Of a stretch of 64,000 nt of DNA, positions 58,201-64,000 are shown piece by piece. Made by a program: the position numbers and the translations under genes. The notes under the pieces are model-generated. The model was not told where the DNA came from and did no database searches. It saw nothing but the letters and a program-made list of their open reading frames with translations. Positions within the stretch are counted from its first letter, which is position 1. The number at the start of each line of letters is the position of its first letter. The stretch comes from Aphrocallistes beatrix (Eukaryota > Porifera > Hexactinellida > Sceptrulophora > Aphrocallistidae). The DNA is taken from positions 806,001-870,000 of the forward strand of contig OY725504.1 of the NCBI GenBank assembly GCA_963281255.1, read 5' to 3'.

Positions 58201-60705
58201 CCACTGTCCGCCCTTGAATACGAGCTCGTGCGCTCCCAATGTTAGTTTAATTTCTCCGTCATAATCTATCTGCATGTCAGACTGCGAGTAAACTGTCTCG
58301 TCGAGACTGTTGAGGGTGGAGAGGGATGAGGAGCGTCTTGGTGCAGGCTTTTTGCTACTCTTGAAAGAATTCCTTTTTTTGAACATCTCACCAGACCTTA
58401 TCTGTAGTAACTTGTGTGAATTGAACGGTTTGATTTATGCTCGAGATGAAATTAATCGAATTATGGGTTTTCAGGAATGTATACTATCAGTGTTACTGAT
58501 ATAAAATCGCCTCCTTTCAGGATGAGTATTTTGTCCCGATGAATCAGAGAATATAATTCGTATATTGATAATTCCGTTTCTGGAAAATTCTCCATAATTA
58601 AGAGGCTTCCAGTTTATTCTAATCTTATTAACCGAAATATTAACCCAAGTTGCGAATATTTTTTTAACTTGTTTACTATGCATATATTCCTAAGAGCGCT
58701 AAATGCACCAAACAATCAATTAAAATTTGTTGATAGATAAAATTTTAAACTCTGTACTCATAAAACTCATTTTTTTAAATCGTTCCCACAGCAGTTTCTA
58801 TAAAATTTTCATTAGTTACTCAGCCTTTTCTCAGGTTTGCCTGCATTGCATATTATTTGAAAATTTTAGCCCACTCGAGGATATAATGATATTTTCAATT
58901 TCGTAAAATTTGTCGACTGAACCTACTACAGACGTGTGATTTTTCTCACCCACCTATAAGTGTGAGTTTTTGATTTCGCAGCTCATTGCTGTAACACATC
59001 GACTTAGATTTTTCTCACCCATCCTATAAGTGTTAGCTTTTGATTTCGCAGCTCATTGCTGTAACACATCGACTTAGATTTTTCTCACCCATCCTATAAG
59101 TGTGAGTTTTTGATTTCGTAGCGTATTACTGCAACATGGACATATATGTTGAAGACCAAAATATTTTTTCCCTTTGACGTATTTCCTATAGGAAGTCTCT
59201 TTATTGTATGTCAGTGTACTACATCAGTCCGTACGTACCATCTTTATTTTAATTCCACCAGCATACATTCGTTAGGGAATATTACTTTAACTCTGCTAAT
59301 TAAACACTTAAAATAAGAATTTGCAATAAGTGCATTCTCGAGGTTTAACAAATAATTCACTCCCAATAAGTAATTCTAAGATAAGGCTTAGATAATCCAT
59401 AAGGTTGGACATTACTACTCTATAACAAATGCTGTTATTATGTTATTACGAGTACTTAATTGGTTTGATAGCTTAGACGGTCAAACTGTGGTATTACCTA
59501 GGTATCCTCCTGGTTTCAAGTTCCAGATTGTTCACGATGAAATCACTACTTGATTTTCAATTTGCATACTCAGCCATTACTATACTCTAGTACAGTGTTT
59601 CTCAACCTTTTTCTTCTCGCGGCACCCTTTCTAAACTTATACCTTTCAGCGGCACCCCTTAATTTGACTTAGGGGCAGGCCAATGAACAAATGATAGTAA
59701 AAGTGGAGATTGATTTGAATTATTACGACTTTATTATAGAATAACTAATTAATAAACTAGGAAATTATTGTGAATATTGTGTAATAAATTATTCCAGAGG
59801 ATTGTCAGAGGACAATCATCAAATTCAACATTGACAATGGTATCAATAGAAAATAAAATAAAGCAGTATGTAAGTGTGGTAAGGCCTGCGGCACCCCTAG
59901 AGGAAGCAAATGGCACCCCGGTTGAGAACCACTGCTCTAGTACAATGGCATTTCTTTGATCCCTGAATATAGCTCCGATTAATTTTTTAATAATTTAAAA
60001 AGAAAGTCTTCAGCTTTTAGCATTTGTATTGTGGTGAATGAGAAGTTAACATATCAGAATATGTCAATATTGCTACAGGAGAGGGGTCTATGCTCCAAAA
60101 TCCTGAAAACTGATGTGTTAAATCTTTAAAATACCTCTAATCTCTATCATCTTGGCTCGTTTAGTTTTTTGTGAATTATAACTCGTTAGGTGGAAATTTT
60201 AATATCCATTGTCTTGGATTTATACTGCTAGAAATAATCTGAACACCAATAAATTTTAATACAGAAAGTGTCACTTGATTATATAAATTATGAATTTGAA
60301 ATATATTATACATTGAGTATCTTAGGGTTTTTGGCTACGTAATCTTTAAAATATATATATATATACTATATATACTATATATATATTCTAACACTACTTG
60401 TATGTATGATGAAATTTCTTAAAAACGCTTAATTTGAAGAATGAAAACTATTTGATTCACTCTATATTATTTTATGCTATTTTTTAGAAACTCAGAAATT
60501 GATCATTTTGTGTGTACGATGTATGAAAGCTTTCATGAACAATCGATTTGGGTATGAAAAAATGTTTTCCCAGGACGATAGTATAGAAATTCTCTACTCT
60601 ACCATCTTCGTTGGTTCGGATCAGATCTTGACAGAGACAATGAGAGTATTAGCTCCGATATGTTACCTCAACCACGGGAGAGTCTTGTCGGCATTAACCA
60701 ATCAG
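55264..60705 (+). CDS. Second diaphanous-related formin, 5' part only
   Basis: Three coding exons are visible: 55264-55525, 57265-57462 and 60488-60705, in frame (phases 1, 1, 0) and with the same boundaries as exons 1-3 of the upstream formin. Exon 1 gives an N-terminal basic segment then VQEQLLQMLNENDLPEKSKI; exon 2 DEFVEQLKTTLPIEEMIPIL and TYHITWLHDFADRKG; exon 3 LCVRCMKAFMNNRFGYEKMF. These are the GTPase-binding and start of the FH3 region. The rest must lie beyond 64000. Exon 3 ends CAG/GCAAGT, an apparent GC-AG donor. A TTTCTTTCAACAG acceptor is 7 nt before the ATG. Chibby lies antisense in intron 2. It is clearly diverged from its neighbour, so this is an old tandem duplication. Confidence 0.85.
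55605..55790. repeat. GGCGCC-type repeat debris
   Basis: GC-rich segment with AAGCCCCCCAGACCCCCC, then CAAAACTTGGCGCCTATGG, which is the reverse complement of the 17585 repeat edge. Also contains the small palindrome CCGGTTAAAACCGG. In intron 1 of the second formin. Confidence 0.55.
55893..56073. mobile_element. ATACATGCCAAC-family element, copy 7 (reverse)
   Basis: Starts ATACATGCGAACGTCCCG, contains CCATTATGTCCCG and CGCGAAATTCAACGCC, ends ACGGCTCAAGTTGGGATG. In intron 1 of the second formin. Confidence 0.75.
56687..56857. mobile_element. TA-flanked MITE, pogo-like, second copy of the 49127 family
   Basis: Ends TACAGTCACATCGGTC and AGAGTCGGCTGTA. Inverted relative to the copy at 49127 and carrying an extra CGGTTGAGCGGTTGACC-type unit. 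In intron 1 of the second formin. Confidence 0.8.
57934..58386 (-). CDS. CBY1: Chibby homologue
   Basis: 150-aa single-exon protein (human CBY1 126 aa). The N-terminus has the basic NSFKSSKKPAPRRSSSLSTL and NSLDET, the middle the conserved IKLTLGAHELVFKGGQWFGE, and the C-terminus a Leu-rich coiled coil KLQKQNEQLQEENNFLKFKL followed by ETLLDLAA, all in family order; a charged tail follows. Chibby acts at the distal appendages of centrioles in ciliogenesis and antagonises beta-catenin; the SSSL serine context resembles the 14-3-3 site. It lies antisense inside intron 2 of the second formin. A TACTACAG acceptor is 15 nt before the ATG. Confident by order of motifs. Confidence 0.9.
   Translation of the reverse strand: MFKKRNSFKSSKKPAPRRSSSLSTLNSLDETVYSQSDMQIDYDGEIKLTLGAHELVFKGGQWFGENEGTGRNPTGRVGSISSQAYVKLQKQNEQLQEENNFLKFKLETLLDLAAIRVAEHMAREKKEAQVAAMRQEKSQSEPANEYDVIN
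58930..59135. repeat. 70-bp tandem repeat, about three copies
   Basis: The unit beginning ATTTTTCTCACCC and containing CCTATAAGTGTGAG, TTTTGATTTCGCAG and CTCATTGCTGTAACAC repeats with an exact 70-bp period (GCTCATTGCT at 58981 and 59051). The first and last copies are diverged. Each unit includes a CTCAC...GTGAG dyad. Confidence 0.88.
59593..59934. mobile_element. hAT-type non-autonomous element (342 bp)
   Basis: TIRs CAGTGTTTCTCAACC and GGTTGAGAACCACTG; perfect 8-bp duplication CTCTAGTA (59585-59592 and 59935-59942). Subterminal GCGGCACCC words repeat at both ends, as expected for transposase-binding sites. Lies in intron 2 of the second formin. Confidence 0.9.
60345..60390. repeat. AT-rich microsatellite
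   Basis: Runs of TATA interrupted by ACTATATATACT, immediately 5' of the third exon of the second formin. Confidence 0.7.
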
Positions 60706-60759
60706 GCAAGTTTATAAATGTCACTTAATACACATTCCTCTGGCTTTATTTAGCTACTC

Positions 60760-61107
60760 CAGTGATTCCCATCCTTTCTCTTTGTAACGCCCCCCTAAAG
60801 TGCTTGAAACTTTCAGAACGCCCCCCATCCTTCATTGTTTATTAAGTCAGAGTATAATCCCTTGGTAAGAAGCCATCTGTAACTGTTGGTCCAAAACTGA
60901 GACATAATACATTGGATATATTCTGATTGATGAATAATTTTCTTGTAGGCAGCTTGTAATTGAGCAACACAACAATGTTGCAATGATATTTACGTATGTA
61001 ACAATAAATTCTCATTCAGTGCCCCCTTCTCAACGCTCCTCACAGCGCCCCCCTGAGGCAAGCAAACGCCCCCTGGGGGGCGGTAGAGCCCTCGTTGGGA
61101 ACCACTG
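60760..61107. mobile_element. hAT-type non-autonomous element (348 bp)
   Basis: TIRs CAGTGATTCCCATCC and CGTTGGGAACCACTG; perfect 8-bp duplication AGCTACTC (60752-60759 and 61108-61115). Subterminal CGCCCCCC words at both ends. It sits just past the third exon of the second formin. Confidence 0.9.
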
Positions 61108-61115
61108 AGCTACTC

Positions 61116-63463
61116 TAATATTGATTATCAGCAAATTAAATTTATATACATATGTGATATTAATGTTGTAGAGTCTACGTATTGCGTGCAATTAACGTAC
61201 AGGGAATAGCCAATGTTTTAGTTTAATTTTGTGAATGCTTACAGGGTCATGAATTTTTTTTCTTCCTGTCACCTACTTTCGCCCCCATTTATTACGTATA
61301 AAACTCTGCATTACGCCCCGAGATTGATGGAATAACTCTGGTTAATATAAATTCCGGATATTATATAATTAATGTATCAAATGTCGTGATCGGCATATAA
61401 TCATTTCATCATGTTACAAATTATGTGTGAAATTTTGATTTGAATAGAATTAATTAAGATACCGTATCTCTAAATCTATAAAATATACGGATGAACTAAA
61501 CTTTTGTTTAAAACATTCCCAATGACCTGTATTGATAGTCATGACATTATTTGATTATTTTTCCATTGTTCAGATCCTAGATCGACTTTCAATTGTTTTG
61601 AATGTGATTTTCGTGTTTCCATTTTATATCAAAGACTACTTAGATAAAACAATACCTGACATCCCTCTTACATAAACCTAGTGATGCTAGAGTGACGTCA
61701 ATTAGACGCATTACCAATACTTAATACTATTCCTTTGTTTCCTACTAGAACGTACTAAATGTGCTATATCAGGCTCCTTTGATTAAATACATGGAATCTG
61801 ATGTGAAATAGTGAACTTCCCAGGCATCCTATTATGCATTATCTTCAAAGCTTCGGATATCATATTCAATTTTAGAATATACCTGGATCTGGATGTGTTA
61901 CCATCCTTGTCCCATTGTTCTTTTTTGGATTTTCATCTTTGAATTGGAAGGTATTCTCTGGTTTTAAATCTATTCTTGCTAAATTTAGCTGAAATTATCA
62001 TTAAGATAGCTATCCTTCTAGAACCAGGTTTGTAATTAATGTAAAATACCACTGCAAATAACGATATTATAGAGAAGTTATTTGTTTTGGTTAAAGGATC
62101 ATTCATTTTTATTTTAGGAGTAGTTACGAGATAACTTATGACTTGCATCGCCGTTTCAAATTATACTATGTACGTATCAATCATGAAATTAACACCTCTA
62201 TGTTAATTTCTTTTTAACAAATACTTTCTTTATTTTATTAATTTAATAATCTTATTAGCTTCATTAAATAGATCTACGAGTATATATTATATGCTCCAAA
62301 AAGACGTAATTCAGATAATATACTCCCCCTTTCTCATAGTTGTGCAATTTGAGTCATATTATGATACTGTCTCTTTTGAAAATCTGCCCTAAATGTATAC
62401 ATATACGTGCACTGTCTAGTCGAATATACAATTCTACAAGCGAGCTTCGCTTGCTTTTGCTGCACGGCTTGCGGATTCGCCATGTGGGCGTATGGAGATA
62501 TCAAAAAATGGTTGATTGCTTTCTAATTCTCTACTAAGGATTATTAAAATGTCATTTAACTACAGTTATTGTCATGAATTCTGAACTGGGGAAAAATTAG
62601 GTTCATGATAATATGAATTTGCTTAATTAATATTAAGCTAGCTAGTCCTGAATTTAATGTCAATTTGAAACCACATAGAAATTTCACATTTCCAAAGATT
62701 ATTATATTCGAACAACTCAAACAACTTCAGTCGAGTAAAAGGGTTACAGCAATCATAGTATGTGTTATGTACAATAATCAATCATTTTTATTCTAAAATA
62801 ACTTTTTAAATAATAGACTCAAAATAGCTGTATTTAATTATTTATATGAAATATAACTTATGAAGAGCATTATTAAAGCCCGATATTTTATGAATTTCAA
62901 TCACAAATAATCCCTTCGATTGTATGCATTGACTGTTTAGATCCCAATAAATCTGTATTATAAAATTGTCGAATTTCATTGGCACAATTTGTCACCTATC
63001 TCGGCGGTGTGAAATTTTTCTTTAGATTTCGAACTCCCTTGTAGACTAATTATTTTTTGCCTATATGCCGAATTTCAAATTTCTAGCACCTCCCAGTTCC
63101 TCAATCGACTTCACAAAAACCCATCCAGTTTTAATAAATAAGATTGGCAATTTTCGTTTGAGATTCTGAGTTGGATCGTAATCCATTCTGAAGTGTAACC
63201 AAAATAATTAAATTAGATTCCTTTATTATTATTTTATATAGTTTAGCTCTAAATTAAAATGTTTATTTCAGCATTAAAAAATTTTGTGAAAATAATACTT
63301 TTTAATTTCCCTATAATTAGGATGAAATCCCAGACAGAGAATGCAATGACAATTATTCTGGATTTTAATTGGTTTGCTTAAGCATCAGTATAATCAAATC
63401 TCAAAATTAAACAGATGGTTGGTGGCTAACACCACCATTTCTTCTTTGTCCTCTGGACATCAA
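61116..63463. other. Presumed intron of the second formin, no exon found
   Basis: AT-rich. I looked for the next formin exon (homologue of 44612-44774) and did not see it, so it should lie beyond the window or be lost. Frames at 61933-62148 (-) and 62340-62537 (+) are unsupported. Confidence 0.4.
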
Positions 63464-63664
63464 TCAGGCTGCATTGGTTGGATTCTGTTGTGTGTATATT
63501 CTTCTTCGATAAAAGTTTATTTCTTGTTGAAGTCGTTGTTTTTCTTGTGCAAGTTGTGCCTTAACGCGAACGAGCATCTGAATTTCTTCTATTATATCTT
63601 TCATCGATTCAGTTGGAGAATTAGCATCTATTTCTTTCAAGATTCTGTTTCCTTCCAGAGGCAT
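63464..63664 (-). CDS. 66-aa intronless coiled-coil protein, unrecognised
   Basis: A very short protein that is mostly one amphipathic helix: MKDIIEEIQMLVRVKAQLAQ followed by EKQRLQQEINFYRRR (about 21-55), with a polar tail QQNPTNAA. Despite its size it has the layout of the other coiled-coil genes here: no intron, and a TATAAATA box about 65-72 bp upstream of the ATG at 63664. Lies antisense to the presumed third intron of the second formin. No known family. Confidence 0.6.
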   Translation of the reverse strand: MPLEGNRILKEIDANSPTESMKDIIEEIQMLVRVKAQLAQEKQRLQQEINFYRRRIYTQQNPTNAA

Positions 63665-63728
63665 TTACGTTCAGAATATGAAGTATTGGTAGTTGAGTTG
63701 AAATCTGCTCTAGTTTCACTCGACTCTG

Positions 63729-63736
63729 TATTTATA
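63729..63736 (-). promoter_or_regulatory. TATA box of the 66-aa coiled-coil gene
   Basis: TATAAATA on the minus strand, 65-72 bp upstream of the ATG at 63664. Confidence 0.6.
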
Positions 63737-64000
63737 CTGAAATTTTATCGATCTATAAATAGACTCCATGCTCTACCTTGGCACAACTTAGTGTGGAGTA
63801 ATTAATAAAAGAAAATGATAGTTCATTTTTAAGATAGAAAACTGACGATAGAAGACTGGCGCCATTAGAATATGTACATTTGTAGTGCTCTACCATTTAG
63901 AAAGATTTTCCTTAAATAGTATTTTCGTTTTTGTCGTTTTGTTTGAGGACAGTTATTTATTTCTAAAATTCGGATGAACATTGATATATTGATCTATATC

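Overview
The window is nuclear DNA of a metazoan. It is AT-rich, gene-poor, has GT-AG introns (plus two apparent GC-AG introns), and contains clearly animal and ciliary genes: Chibby, a TTLL1 tubulin polyglutamylase, a diaphanous-type formin with GBD/FH3-FH1-FH2-DAD, an ACF1/BAZ1A-like remodeler subunit, G-alpha, MIC10, RPL31 and RPL38. I cannot fix the phylum. A ciliated invertebrate fits, and strong splice acceptors 4-25 nt upstream of many start codons would fit a lineage with spliced-leader trans-splicing.

Layout. 1-6.4 kb: a hAT element with perfect 8-bp target duplication, an inverted repeat, MDP1 (-), an intronless coiled-coil gene (+), a CCCGTCCC-rich element, and an intronless G-alpha (-). 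6.4-15 kb: mostly empty AT-rich DNA around a second coiled-coil gene (10.8-11.7 kb). 15-17.3 kb: DUF4419 protein (-) and MIC10 (-). 18.6-24.1 kb: a third coiled-coil gene (+), then a tandem segmental duplication of a lineage-specific coiled-coil protein (-); one copy carries a three-fold internal repeat. 25.2-26.6 kb: NHL-repeat protein. 27.4-36.1 kb: RPL38, BAZ1A-like, TTLL1, RPL31, all on +. 37.8-50.2 kb: a complete 12-exon formin of 1118 aa, with a tiny two-exon gene and a 710-bp palindromic transposon inside intron 2. 50.2-55.2 kb: no gene seen. 55.3 kb to the window end: a second, paralogous formin whose first three coding exons are visible; Chibby lies antisense in its second intron and a 66-aa coiled-coil gene lies antisense further on.

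Two gene classes stand out. Genes of conserved function usually lack a visible TATA box and have an AG acceptor just upstream of the ATG (RPL38 has an ATG-only first exon). By contrast six unrecognised, intronless, coiled-coil-rich genes all carry a TATAAATA-like box 54-72 bp upstream of the ATG. This set of TATA-driven, lineage-specific coiled-coil proteins is the best candidate here for something undescribed.

Intergenic and intronic DNA is full of short non-autonomous DNA transposons: several hAT-like elements with 8-bp target duplications, a seven-copy family ending in ATACATGCCAAC, TA-flanked pogo/mariner-like MITEs, a GGCGCC-ended family and a foldback element with 10-bp duplications. 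No transposase ORF, rRNA, tRNA or CRISPR array was recognised. All gene models were built by eye from reading frames and splice signals.
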